A DNA stretch of 64,000 nt from Saussurea involucrata (taxonomy: Eukaryota; Streptophyta; Magnoliopsida; Asterales; Asteraceae), in the NCBI GenBank assembly GCA_033807775.1, contig CM066321.1, positions 246,996,422 to 247,060,421 on the forward strand. The letters run 5' to 3'. The notes under the pieces are model-generated. The model saw nothing but the letters and a program-made list of their open reading frames with translations. It made no database searches and was not told the DNA's origin. Below are positions 33,001 through 43,034 of this stretch, piece after piece; position 1 is the first letter of the stretch; every line of letters starts with the position of its first letter. The position numbers and the translations under genes are program-made.

Positions 33001-35018
33001 CATAAGGTTTTATCAGTGTAGCCTTGATTGTATTTGGTGCTTTCATTGCTGGATCTCGGGACTTGTCGTTTGACGCATATGGCTATGCTGTTGTGTTCTT
33101 ATCAAATATCACTACTGCAATATATCTTGCAACAATATCCCGTATCGGTAATCCGCCCTCCTAGTATGATTTGTTAGCATCTTGACGAGTCTTTATCATC
33201 ACTTAATACTTTATTTTATTTTTTCAGGAAAATCAAGTGGACTCAATAGCTTTGGCCTCATGTGGTGCAACGGTGAGTTAACGGAATTCAGACAAAAACT
33301 TGTACATACCGGATTATCCTTCCTTCTTTGTTTGGACTTCAACTATATGTTTCAATAAAAAAGTTTTTGGTGATCATTGGATTATTTCATATGTAGGAAT
33401 TTTATGTGGACCAGTCCTGCTATTTTGGACATTCATACGGGGTGACCTGCGGATGACTATGGACTTCCCATATCTGTTTGCTCCAGGATTTCTGGTAAAC
33501 ATATCCATTCAAGAACTCATTAAATGATGTCAAGATTCCATCTTTCACATATATTAAAATGTTTTTGGTATATAAAAATCATCATTTTTGCATATACGTT
33601 AATGATCTCACTCAAAATAGTTTTGGGTCATCACTGATCTCAGTTAGCATATTGGTGAAGTTCTCCTGAAAATCAATCAGTGTCTATGTTTCCATTCTAG
33701 TTCAGCTTCTTCATAATGATCTAGGCCAGATCTACTTTTAAGAGTAATGACTTAAAACTACATACAATCAAGTTGCTATAAAATAGATAATTATGAAATT
33801 AATGTGGGTAGGGGATTAAAAATGTTCGCAAGGAGTAAGAAGTAGAAGCTGATTAGAAGTGCCAGCTTTCATAAAGGTGTTTATTGTCATTTTAGTTGGA
33901 AAGTAGTTGGTTTTCTCGAACTTTGTTGACATTATGTTTTTGTTATCAACTACATTGAAATATTTGAATTGTTGCATCTGAAGTTCTGAAACATTTCCAA
34001 GAGTTGTAGCGGTTTTAAAGCTCCATCCAGCATTTATTGGTAAGGATATGTATTGTTGCAAATCTTAATTTTCTTCATGAATTTTAATGGGCAGATCGTA
34101 TTGCTTCTGTCCTGCGTGCTTGCGTTTTTCTTAAACTACTCGATCTTCCTAAACACAACCCTCAATTCAGCAGTCACACAGACAATCTGTGGAAATTTGA
34201 AGGTTTGTTCCCTGCTCCATTTTTTTTTTCTTAGTAAATTTATTCCAGAGGAACTATAATTTGATAAAGATTTTGCCATTTATAATATTTCACTCAAATC
34301 TGCCATTTTTGTCTCATTTTCCACTCTACTAAAACTTCACTATCCTTTGGTTTCTTGAACCAAGTTGAAGTATTTTCAAGGGTGTCTCTGGTTTAAGTGA
34401 TAGGACTGGGTTTCATTTTCAAAGCAGAAAGTTTTATCATTCTACTCTCTAACTTACAGGGGCTTATAATAAAAGAACCTTAAAGATGTTGAGAACGAGT
34501 GAAACATGTATAGTTTCACGGTGTGAAATATACAGTGATGTTTCATGTTGTGAAACAATACATGTGAAATAATACCTTAAATACTAGCTTTAGATGAAGA
34601 TCATGGAATGGTCGAGATTGGTTTTCACCATTTGATTATACCCTTTAAAGTATGTCACATATTTGATTGGACAAGTAACATATATAATATTAAAAATACA
34701 ATCCAGTTAACTCTGTGTGTGCTTTTTTATGAAATTTTTACAGAAATCATAGGTAGTAACAATATTTTCATGCATCTTATATTTATAATATTTTTACGTA
34801 GGATCTTTTTACGATCACATTAGGCTGGATGTTTTTTGGCGGGCTTCCATTCGATCTTGTGAGTATACGATTCCACATTTCTTTCAAACATGGTTTGCAT
34901 CAAGCTTTCACCACTCCCTTTTCTGACATATTTATCTTTTCAGTTAAATGTTATGGGGCAACTACTTGGATTCGTGGGATCAGGTTTCTATGCCTACTTC
35001 AAACTCTTTGGGAAGTGA
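21091..35018 (+). CDS. UGNT1: Nucleotide-sugar transporter, UGNT1-like (UDP-GlcNAc transporter family), ten exons
   Basis: Exons: 21091-21238, 22727-22803, 31906-32067, 32166-32299, 33017-33147, 33228-33272, 33397-33494, 34095-34202, 34802-34858, 34944-35018. All introns are GT...AG. Exon lengths sum to 1035 bp, giving 344 codons and TGA with no stop. The product is a polytopic protein of the drug/metabolite transporter superfamily (NST/TPT branch), with family blocks such as LFNKAALSSYSFPSANVI (exon 2), VRGVNVPMYTTLRRTT (exon 4), GKSSGLNSFGLMW (exon 6) and LNSAVTQTICGNLKDL (exons 8-9). Such proteins exchange cytosolic nucleotide sugar for luminal UMP or GMP in Golgi or ER membranes. In Arabidopsis, UGNT1 supplies UDP-GlcNAc for N-glycan and sphingolipid glycosylation. 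The family call is firm; substrate and symbol rest on remembered similarity. The ATG at 21091 gives a short polar N-terminus typical of the family. Intron 1 (1.5 kb) and intron 2 (9.1 kb) are swollen by transposons. Confidence 0.9.
21358..21584. mobile_element. Tourist-like MITE in intron 1 (PIF/Harbinger type)
   Basis: 227 bp flanked by TAA at 21355-21357 and 21585-21587. The terminal inverted repeats GAGGGTGTTTGGGATTGCGT and (reverse complement of the right end) GGCGGTGTTTGGGATTGCGT match at 18 of 20 positions. The interior contains repeated AACGCGATTT segments. The TAA duplication and GGGTGTTTGG-type ends fit PIF/Harbinger MITEs. Confidence 0.85.
21721..21950. mobile_element. MULE-type foldback MITE in intron 1
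   Basis: The right end CACTTCTCACGTTAACCTC and following bases is the inverse of the left end of the copy at 35524-35743. The left end is degraded: an AT insertion follows GGATCA, and the inner repeat is altered. No clean target duplication is visible. Confidence 0.65.
23962..24288 (-). repeat. 3' LTR of element B
   Basis: 327 bp. It differs from the 5' LTR by a few substitutions and by lacking extra TGTCTCTG units present at 30059-30078. The pol reading frame continues into it as far as 24228. Confidence 0.92.
24289..24308 (-). other. Polypurine tract of element B
   Basis: On the minus strand TTTGGGGCGGGGGTGA abuts the 3' LTR. It also codes for the Trp-Gly-Gly-Gly stretch after the chromodomain, so tract and protein end overlap. 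Confidence 0.75.
24812..25645. mobile_element. hAT-like non-autonomous transposon inside element B
   Basis: 834 bp with inverted ends CTATGCTGTTAAAATCG, flanked by the 8-bp duplication CCAATACT (24804-24811 and 25646-25653). The duplication length fits hAT elements. Subterminal regions are dense in CGATAT/ATATCG motifs. The middle (25071-25511) is a piece of the LTR family found at 15586-16659. No transposase is present. The integrase frame of B resumes cleanly on the far side. Confidence 0.85.
25071..25511 (-). repeat. LTR fragment carried inside the hAT-like element
   Basis: Homologous over about 440 bp to 16190-16659. Shared landmarks include GTGTCCGCAGGTCGCGC, CGATTTTAGCTTACGAAATC, GGTTTTTGCTAATTTCATC and CCCACTAAGAGTTAATTATA. 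Only the U3-side part is present and no target duplication frames it. It was either captured by the transposon or is the remnant of an insertion into it. Confidence 0.8.
29762..29774 (-). other. Primer-binding site of element B
   Basis: On the minus strand TGGTATCAGAGCC, complementary to initiator methionine tRNA, three bases from the 5' LTR. Confidence 0.9.
29778..30115 (-). repeat. 5' LTR of element B
   Basis: 338 bp and highly similar to 23962-24288. Near the right end it has two or three extra TGTCTCTG units, a slippage difference between the LTRs. Confidence 0.92.
30204..30997. mobile_element. Second hAT-like MITE in intron 2
   Basis: The left end CTATGCTGTTAATATCGG matches the element at 24812, and the right end TGTAACAGCAT is its inverse. 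Subterminal CGATATT motifs are again dense. The interior is different and the flanks (GCTAGAGT, TGTAGAGA) are only partly alike, so the right boundary is approximate. A smaller MITE lies inside. Confidence 0.65.
30649..30910. mobile_element. MULE-type MITE nested in the hAT-like MITE
   Basis: 262 bp flanked by exact ATTAGTTCTA (30639-30648 and 30911-30920). The terminal repeats GGGTGCGTTTCATTTACAA and (reverse complement of the right end) GGGTCCGTTTCCGTTACAA differ at three positions. A 9-10-bp duplication with GGG ends suits Mutator-like MITEs. Confidence 0.82.
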
Positions 35019-35513
35019 CTTCTTCAAGATCCTAACATGCCTGATCATCTCGATAAATTTCTTGGTTGCTTGCCTTCAAAAGATAGGTAGGTAATTCAAT
35101 TCAATAGGAGTAAAAGTATAGATCATCTCAAAAAGTTTGGGCAATTTTGTGATATGATATGGTCTTGAGTTAAGGATAACTTACTTAGAATATCTGGAAA
35201 GTTTTCTTTTGACTTTTTGAACTGTAAATTGGTGAATCGATTAGGCAACAATGTCAATGCCCTTAGACAGATCCTGGGGATGGCTAGATCCTTTTGGATG
35301 AACAAACTCTTCAAACCATTGCTTTCTGACTGGGCTCATGTCTGGGCTTAACCAGTTCTTGGGCTAGGCCTTAATCGGTTCAATTGCTTTCTATTTTTGC
35401 TTTTTTTTCCGTTAGAAAATGAGGTAATAATTTTGTTGAAAACACATGCCCTCATAAATTATATTTGGGAAAAGTCTAAAAAATATACAATAAACTATCT
35501 CATTTTGAATGAT
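35019..35513 (+). other. 3' flank of the transporter gene
   Basis: Presumably includes the 3' UTR. A CTAACATGCCTGATC stretch and an AATTT-rich region follow the stop codon, but I cannot place the polyadenylation site. No other coding signal is seen. Confidence 0.4.
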
Positions 35514-35523
35514 TACGTTCTTA

Positions 35524-35743
35524 GGCGAAGGATCATGTGAGAAGTTGAGGTTAACGTGAGAAGTGGTGAGAACCGTAGAACACTTTTAATCAAATACCCT
35601 CTCATGAATTATGCATTAGAAGTGAATTGACATCTTGGTGCATCTCATTCTAATGTGCATCAATTTCTCATTCAATCTTTTATACCACTTCTGACGCTTT
35701 TCAGTTCTCACGTTAACCTCAACTTCTCACCGGAACCCAATCT
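35524..35743. mobile_element. MULE-type foldback MITE
   Basis: 220 bp between TACGTTCTTA (35514-35523) and TATGTTCTTA (35744-35753), a 9-of-10 match. Long inner inverted repeats contain GTGAGAAGTTGAGGTTAACG. It is the same family as 21721-21950. Confidence 0.8.
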
Positions 35744-35758
35744 TATGTTCTTAAACTA

Positions 35759-35992
35759 CTTCCGACGTCCCAAAATAAATGTCCATGATGAAAATGCACA
35801 TAGTTTTAGGATTGTGTAGCTATTACACTTTTAATTAAAAAGACAATTTTACCTCCAACTATGGAGAGAGAAATTTTCTCAGTCTCATAATTAAGGGTAG
35901 AACAGAAAAGTGGACTTGCTATTTGAAACTTGACACTTATTTTGGGATAAACTAAAATAGTAATGTAGACAATTATTTTTGAAATGAGGGAG
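35759..35992. mobile_element. Stowaway-like MITE
   Basis: 234 bp between TA dinucleotides. The left end CTACTTCCGACGTCCCAAAA and the right end GAGGGAGTA are degenerate forms of the CTCCCTCCGTCCCAAA Stowaway terminus. An internal CTTATTTTGGGAT is the inverse of the left end, so the right arm has been stretched by about 45 bp. Confidence 0.65.
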
Positions 35993-35994
35993 TA

Positions 35995-36609
35995 TTTTTT
36001 TCTGCATGAGAAAACTCTTGAATTTTCTAAAAGATCATTAGAAAACAAGTTAACGTGATAAAAAAAAGTTAGAAAAAGATTGAAAAAACTCATCATACGT
36101 CCCTATTTTAAATGACAGTCTCTGAAAAAGAATTTAACAAATAATTCCCTAAACTTTTTGCTAAACCTTTTTAACAAATAAATTTTTGAACTTTTTTTGA
36201 ACAATCCCAAACGTTTTTGAAAAAACAAAATCATGAACTTGATTTTGATTAAATAAATCCAAAACTTTTTTTAAAGAAACAAAAACTTGAACAAAAAGGT
36301 ATATACAACTCCTCTCACGACAAACAAAGTACAATGAAACAATTAAACTGAAATATTATACGATTTCCATTACTAATTCTGAAGCATACAAAAGTTATGC
36401 CTAAAGCATAAATAGATTATGCCATCCAATCACAAAATGTCAAAAAATATGTCCTTCCCTTCGTAAAATATACACAAAAATATGTTCAACCCATCGGAAA
36501 ACATACCAAAAGTTGTAAATACCGTGTTTACAAATTATACCAAAGATATGTTCATAGGAATATACCAAAAGATATGTCATTTGCAATAACAAAGTCTACT
36601 TAATCTAAA
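35995..36609. other. AT-rich spacer
   Basis: Contains repeated AAACTTTTT segments (36120-36300) and several ATATACCAAAA/ATATGTTC repeats (36440-36580). No coding frame or recognised element. Confidence 0.4.
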
Positions 36610-38470
36610 ATAATAGCTTATAGTTAAGATATAACCGTTTGACTTTGAGGTACATCATCAACCTCACCTTCATCCCCTGGATCTTCTTGAGCTTCATGGC
36701 CAAATTGGTCGTCCAAAACTTAAATTGGATGGGGAAGGATATCATTTGGCCAAGTTGGTCGTAACATACCTAATGTTTTCTTTAATAAATATGAAGTGTT
36801 AGTGATAGTCATTTATAAATAGATTGTCATTTGAATATGAATAAAAATAACGACTTACCTAAATCATGGCTTCTCCCGTGACTGGATCATAAGATACACC
36901 CGCATATGTGTACTTTGGTATCCTCCCACTTCTAGTCCCACTTCTACATGTCATTGTCTTTCCAGACTTGGTTACTCTTGTACCTTGACTCTCAGATCTC
37001 TTCCTCTTGATAGATGGTCTGCCAGGTATTCTCTTCTCTTTAGGTGGATTTGATTTGATGAAAGGTGTTGGTCTCTACATGTTGCTCTTATTCATTGGTT
37101 TTACATGATGCCCGTAGGCCATTTTGAAGAGATTTTTATTAAACCATTCACTAACACAATCTTTCGGATCCTTGTTAATGAAGGGTATGGTAGCTATGGA
37201 ATGAACACAAAGAACTTCTGATATGTCTCATAACCTGGAACTGCATTTTTTAGCATCTAGATCCCCACATTTGCTTCATAAAAATTTCTTGTTTCAAACA
37301 CATTTCACCACTTGGGATAACATATCAATATCTAGTATAAGACAAAAGAATACATTAGAATACACCAGCATAGATCATCATATTATCATCATAGATAAAT
37401 ATGTACTTGCAATTTTCTCCCCACTTTCATTGACATTATGTAATTCCTCTCCATAACAAATATATGTATTTATTCTAAGATTATGTTTATCGGTTTTCTT
37501 CTAGCATCCATAATGACTAAATTAAATGACTAGCATGTCCCATTTTCTACAACCTCACAAGCCCTATCTGGTTAAAAATGTCATACACCACGTATTAGGG
37601 TCTCTTCCAATCAAATAGTTGTATGCATCAAGGTCTAGTATTTTGATCTTTTCCATGTGTGACATGAAATATGCTTCAAAAGTGGATGTAGTTGTTGCCT
37701 AAGGTTGCGTTTGGTATGCAAACAGAACAGGACAAGACGGGACATGATAGAACAGAACAGTTGTTCAACGTTTGGTAAAACAGAATTGGACAGAACATAA
37801 CATATAACATGACCAATTATTTACCCTTAATAAGTTGTTTATATTGTTTATATACTTTGATTAATTATGTATTTTATTAAATTATAATGAAATATATATT
37901 TTTTATAACAAAAAATTATTAGAAAACTTCATTCAAGACGATTAAAGTGACACTAAAATAAAAAACTTATACATTTTCCAATTTTTATTATCTAACATTT
38001 TCTATATTTTTTACTATTAGTATCTAGTAATTTACATAAATTAATTAAAACATAGAAGCCATATAAAATAATATTTTGAGAAAAGTTAAGTGAAAGTTTA
38101 AAGAGCATAAAATACAATAAATAAAATTTAAAAAATGAATAAAATATAAAATAAAAGGCGGATTGATGTTTTAAAGAGAATTATATTTTCTTTTGAGGTT
38201 ATATTGGTAAAACATAAGTCTGTTCCACCTTGTTTCATGGGTGGGTGTGGAACAGACATGTTCCACTTTGTTCCACGATGTTCCCGTATGTTCCACATAA
38301 ATGTCATGCCAAATGTGCGACAATGATCTATGTTTTGTTCTTTCCTATCATGTCTAGTGTACCAAATGCACCCTAAATGATGTTTTTGTACTCACCACCA
38401 TTAAACCTTTTATGGAACTTAGCATATATGTGTCTTGCACATTGTGTTAGTGAATGCCCAAAAACCAGTC
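36610..38470 (-). pseudogene. Mutator-like (MULE) transposase remnant
   Basis: Reading right to left on the minus strand, pieces of a MURA-type transposase appear in several frames. HSLTQCARHIYAKFHKRF is near 38450-38395. After an interruption by a MITE come AYFMSHMEKIKILDLDAYNY and GRDPNTW near 37680-37600. HSIATIPFINKDPKD and VSEWFNKNLFKMAYGHHVKP, then a stop, lie near 37205-37095. The basic PGRPSIKRKRSES lies near 37030 and an acidic C-terminus near 36650. These match the C-terminal half of plant MULE transposases in order. Stops and frameshifts make it non-functional. The catalytic N-terminal half is not recognisable. GTAAGT...TTAG between 36860 and 36770 may be a last intron. Confidence 0.8.
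37703..38373. mobile_element. Tourist-like MITE interrupting the MULE pseudogene
   Basis: 671 bp between TAA at 37700-37702 and 38374-38376. The ends GGTTGCGTTTGGTA and (reverse complement) GGGTGCATTTGGTA match at 12 of 14 positions. Subterminal regions have GGAACAG/TGTTCC-type inverted motifs. The transposase frame continues on both sides. Confidence 0.8.
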
Positions 38471-38969
38471 ATATGCTGATTGTAATTTTGAGTTTTGTTT
38501 CATGAGATTAAGAATAGATAAAAATGTATTGCCCATTTATTATGTCTATATTATATTATGTGTTTTAATCATTCATAATATTAAAAAAAACCTTAGAATA
38601 AATAATTCTAAATGTCCCTAGTTAAATATTATTTTTAGTTTGAGGTTGAAGTAAATATGATAATTACTAGCATATGTAGGGATTCATATAGAGAAGTTGA
38701 ATCCGCATATGGGTACAAGATGGAGATTTTGTGTATCGGATATGACTCGCTATGAGAACACTGCATTGGATGTCATGTGAGTGTCATTAGTGTTTCTCAT
38801 GTGGTCAAAGTACATGTAATTTTTTGACTTGAGAACATGCAATTTGTTGTGTGCGAGTGATGTATTTTGACATTTATTCTAATCATTCTGTAAATAGGTG
38901 ACAAAATGATAGTTGGGTATATTATAAATAAGATGATAGAACTAACATGTATCAAGATATGATATTGTC

Positions 38970-39135
38970 TGTCAATCAGGTTGTAGCGCAGTGGTTGATC
39001 GTCCTGGGTGATGTGGTGGAATATCCCATCTACCCAGGGTTCGATCCCAGGCGTCCTCAACATTGATAAGACATCTTTAAGTTTCAAAATTGCCAGGGAT
39101 TGGTCCGGGCTGTTCCTGGGATACCCTTTCCAAAA
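38970..39135 (+). mobile_element. tRNA-derived SINE
   Basis: 166 bp flanked by a perfect 16-bp duplication AAGATATGATATTGTC (38954-38969 and 39136-39151). A pol III A box TAGCGCAGTGGTTG is at 38984-38997 and a B box GGTTCGATCCC at 39038-39048. The head looks like a tRNA, but acceptor-stem pairing is absent and a non-tRNA body ends in a short A-rich tail that merges with the duplication. Target-primed reverse transcription by a LINE in trans explains the long duplication. Confidence 0.9.
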
Positions 39136-39310
39136 AAGATATGATATTGTCCCTCCTTTATGACGGAAGTGATATCTTTAGGCCCCTTGATAAAAATATA
39201 TTTAGAAAATGCATTCATGCTCAGATAATTGATATGAGATATAATCATTTGTTTCATCAGTATATTAGGGAATCAAGAAACTATATATTGGACATAACGA
39301 GAATGACACA

Positions 39311-40522
39311 CACTAGTACAAAAAGACACATTGGCCACGGTTAAAACCCGTGGCCATAGGCCTTTAGCCAAAAAAAAATTCATTCATTCAAACCGAAGCC
39401 TATTCTGGTGTAACTTTTGATACCCTTATGGCCACGTTTAAAATATGTCGCCATATCACATGAAAAACCGCAGGCATAGCCTAAAAACCGTGGCGTGTCC
39501 AATTTTTTTTTGTATTGAAGCATTTTTCCTATAAACGTGGCCATAAACTACTTATCGTCACATAAATTTATATTAATCGTGGCCAATTAATTACATATAG
39601 TTACGCTTAAATTCATATAAATGTGGCTATTAGCTACCTTTTAGTCACACAAAATAAATTAAAGCAGGGCAATAAACTACTTATGACCACACAATTTGTT
39701 TTTAAGGTGGCCAATGAGTACCTTATAACCTCGTATATTTGTTTTAACCGTGGCCATAAACTACTTATAGCCATGCAATTTCATATTAATTGTGACAAAT
39801 TTATACATATGGTTACGTTGTCTTGTTAAAACCATGGCTATTAATTGTATTTTAGTCACACGAAATAACTAAAACCATGGCCATAAACTAGTTGTCGTCA
39901 CACATATTTCATTCTAAGTGTTGTCAATTCATAACATTTGGCTATGCCAAATTGTTAGAAATGTGATGAAATAACAAAAAACTGTGACAATATACTACTT
40001 AAAGCCACATAAATTTTATATTAATTGTTACCAATTCATAACATATCGTTACACAACTGTAATAATTGTGGCTATCATTTTGCTTTTGGTCACGAAAACT
40101 AAAATTGTGGCTATAAACAACTTATAGCCATGCAAATTTCATATTAATTGTGACAAATTCATTACATATGGTTACATTAAATTCTTAGAAGTGTAGCTAC
40201 TGAACATATTTTGGTCACTAGTAATAACTAAAACCGTAGCCATATGTACTTATAGTCACGCAAATTTTATATTAAACATGGCCAATTGAAAACACATGGT
40301 TACACTAAATTTATAATAAATGTAGCTATTGATTATCTTTTGGTCACATGTATTAACTAAAAATGTGGCTATAAATTACCTTTTCATCATGCAAAATAAC
40401 TAAAAGTCTAAAACCATGACTACAGACTCTTTACGAACCCGGTTAAATTTAGCCATTCATTAGCCATGGAAACATAACCATGGCGATAACTAATCTTCAA
40501 CAACAATTTTTATCTTGTGTAG
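39311..40522. mobile_element. CACTA-like non-autonomous element, repeat-rich
   Basis: The left end CACTAGTACAAAAAG resembles CACTA termini. The right end TATCTTGTGTAG is an imperfect inverse and lacks the final TG. The interior is built almost entirely of diverged direct and inverted copies of CCGTGGCCATAAACTACTTA, TAGTCACACAAAATAACT and ATATTAATTGTGGCCAATT at intervals of roughly 50-120 bp. No transposase. No matching 3-bp target duplication is visible, so the right boundary is uncertain. Confidence 0.6.
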
Positions 40523-41124
40523 CAAAATGATAAACTAATATTGATTAACATATTAACAATGTATACATACACCAATAATAAACCTACCACCACTAATTGT
40601 CTAATACATTAAACTTTTACATATTGAAGCTACTCCTAATATGTTTCGGCTTCGATATCTCATTGTTGTACAATTCTTCTTTCTCTTATGTTTTTGCTAG
40701 CTTCCCACTAAGTTGATAAGCGATATGGTTGCAATACGTGTAACAAAAGAGGAATATTTAATATGCATAAACCAAATATGAGCACACCCATAAATAACAC
40801 CAAATATCATGGTACGTCATCTCCAACAAATCCAGCTTCCAAATTCACTTCATCTAGACGGACATGCAAAAGTTCGAAACATAATTCATGTGTGTGTATG
40901 TTAATGCAAAAGTTTGGAGTGTAAATGTTTACATTAGGTGAAATTTTATCACTTCAATTGAATGGATTAAGTAACTAAAAGGCCCATATATTACTTTACA
41001 TAAGCCTCATAACAAACTAGAAATCCATAAACAATCAATTTTTAAACTAAACCAGAAACAACAATTAACTATTCCAATAACATATGTTCCCAATCTTAGT
41101 TAGAATGAACTTCATAATAGTACA
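40523..41124. other. Unassigned spacer
   Basis: AT-rich sequence between the CACTA-like element and the C1 LTR. I see no coding frame, terminal repeats or RNA gene in it. Confidence 0.4.
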
Positions 41125-42925
41125 TGATAAGTGAATAATTTATCACATTTTCTACCACTTTTTATTAGGATTTTAGCTTTGTTTTAGTTTCTCAAATACC
41201 AAATTGAGTCTTTTTATTCTGATTTTTCTTATTTATTGAGTTTGGAGCTAAGTTTGAGAAATTTACCTTATTTGTGTATTTGGAAGGCATTTTACTGACA
41301 GTTGATGCTGCAGCAGGATTCACAGCATGGGACAACTGTCAAAAGACTACAACTTCATAATCTTTTTGGTTGAAGTAAAGAGCAATTGGATGGGAACTAG
41401 CTCAGTTGGAGATAGTGGGGAAGCAGAGAATATCTAATGATGAAGATGCCCACTCTTTTGTTTACTTGTTTCCTTAGCTAGAATATTAGTACCTTGACAT
41501 TGACTTTTGATTCCCATGCTTTTTGCTTTGTGACATTATTGTACCTTAATATTCTAGGTTGTTTGTTTACTTAGGTTTCCCTCCTAGTATAAATTGAGGG
41601 TTCATTGTAGTTTGTAATCAGACCACCAGAAAGGGTAGCTCACATAGCTATTCTACTTGTTACTTTTAGTATTTTTAATATTAAGTCTTTTAACATTCGG
41701 TACGCTACTGTCAATGTTCTAAAAAACTCGCCGCACAGCCGCCATGGCACCAAGGCTTGTGTCTCACGCCACGTTAAGCCCATGGCATGCCATGGCCTAA
41801 TTCGCAATTTTCGTAATGCCGTATTTGATTTTTCTTTACGTTTTTAATGTCTTATTTGCAAGTTTTTTAATATATAACTTAATTTAACTTGTTTATTACT
41901 ATTTACTCATTGAGTAACACTGAAAAACATATGTTTTTATATATAATATTATATATGAATTAGAAATTTGACGCCATAAGTCACGCCTTGAAAACGCCAT
42001 GGCTTCGCCTTGGCTCGCCGCCACGCCACGCCTCACGCCATTTAGAACCTTGGCTACTGTGCAGTGTCATAGCATTGTTCATAGCACTTTACAGTTATTG
42101 TCACTTACATTTGCGTATTACATTTCTGCTTTACCACTTCTGTCAGTTTACATTTATGTACTTCATTTCAATCTCTCCAATGATGTCGTACACCAAGTGT
42201 AAAGCGATGATGGGGTAAACACCTTAGCTTGGGTGTAAGAGACGGTTGGGAGATAAAAGCCTATGTAGTGTGAATAAATGCTTTGCTACTAGCTATCAAC
42301 TTCACTATTCACTCCTTGTTTCTGAGTTTCATCCAAATACTTCTTGATGAGGTGACGTACATTTTTTTATTTGGATGAGTTGCATCTTGAATGCAAGACA
42401 ACGTAAACTTCAGAACTCTGAGGTGTTATAGAGGATTGTAACAAATCACTTCAATCTTAACTGATTGTAAACTATACGGGGAAAACAATAATACTTTTGG
42501 CATGCCAGTTGGGTCTCCTAAATAATGGAGCTGCTGGTGATAAGTATGGTATGAACCTTGAAAGAGGGTTGTGTGAACCGATAGTGAAGTTGAGAACTAG
42601 TGCTGCAGCATCTGCTGTAGCATGGTTTCCTCTACATAGTTGCTTACAACTCCAGCTTAAACTTACACCCATGCTTGTCTTTTAATCTGTTTTAAGCACT
42701 CAAAGTTACTATTACTCACTCACAAAACTATTCCTTCGAATCAATCTCTGAAATCTCTTTTTAAGTTTGACTTGAGAATTGACACTTGCTTTCATTTGTC
42801 TCCGTGGGATCGATATTCGGTACTTAGTACCATTTTACTACTTGTTTTCAAAACGATATTGGTTTAGCATGTATACTTGTGTGTTATTCCATTGTTGATT
42901 TTAGGGATATATATTCCAGAGACCA
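41125..42925 (+). repeat. 5' LTR of Athila-type element C1
   Basis: Begins TGATAAGTGAATAATTTATCA, which folds back on itself, and ends GAGACCA next to a tRNA-Asp primer site. A TATA box TATAAAT is at 41588-41594. The LTR is enlarged by a 341-bp hAT MITE. The left boundary was chosen by analogy with C2. The 3' LTR lies beyond the window. Confidence 0.72.
41712..42052. mobile_element. hAT-type MITE in the C1 LTR
   Basis: 341 bp between exact 8-bp copies of GCTACTGT (41704-41711 and 42053-42060). The ends CAATGTTCTAAA and (reverse complement) CAAGGTTCTAAA differ at one position. Subterminal regions are GC-rich, with GCCATGGC-type and CGCCACGCC repeats. Confidence 0.88.
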
Positions 42926-42931
42926 AGTTTT

Positions 42932-42949
42932 TGGCGCCGTTGCCGGGGA
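42932..42949 (+). other. Primer-binding site of C1 (tRNA-Asp type)
   Basis: TGGCGCCGTTGCCGGGGA is an exact 18-base complement of the 3' end of plant tRNA-Asp, the primer used by Athila-type elements. Confidence 0.9.
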
Positions 42950-43034
42950 CAAAAGCCAAAGCAAGTTACTTTCTTTTAAGTCACTTTTAAAATCTGATTT
43001 TTCTAATCTACCTTTTCACTAATATTTGGGTTGC

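Noticed and set aside
38976..39055. Free-standing tRNA gene
   Set aside because: A and B boxes are present but the acceptor and other stems do not pair. The unit has a non-tRNA body and a long target duplication, so it is a SINE.
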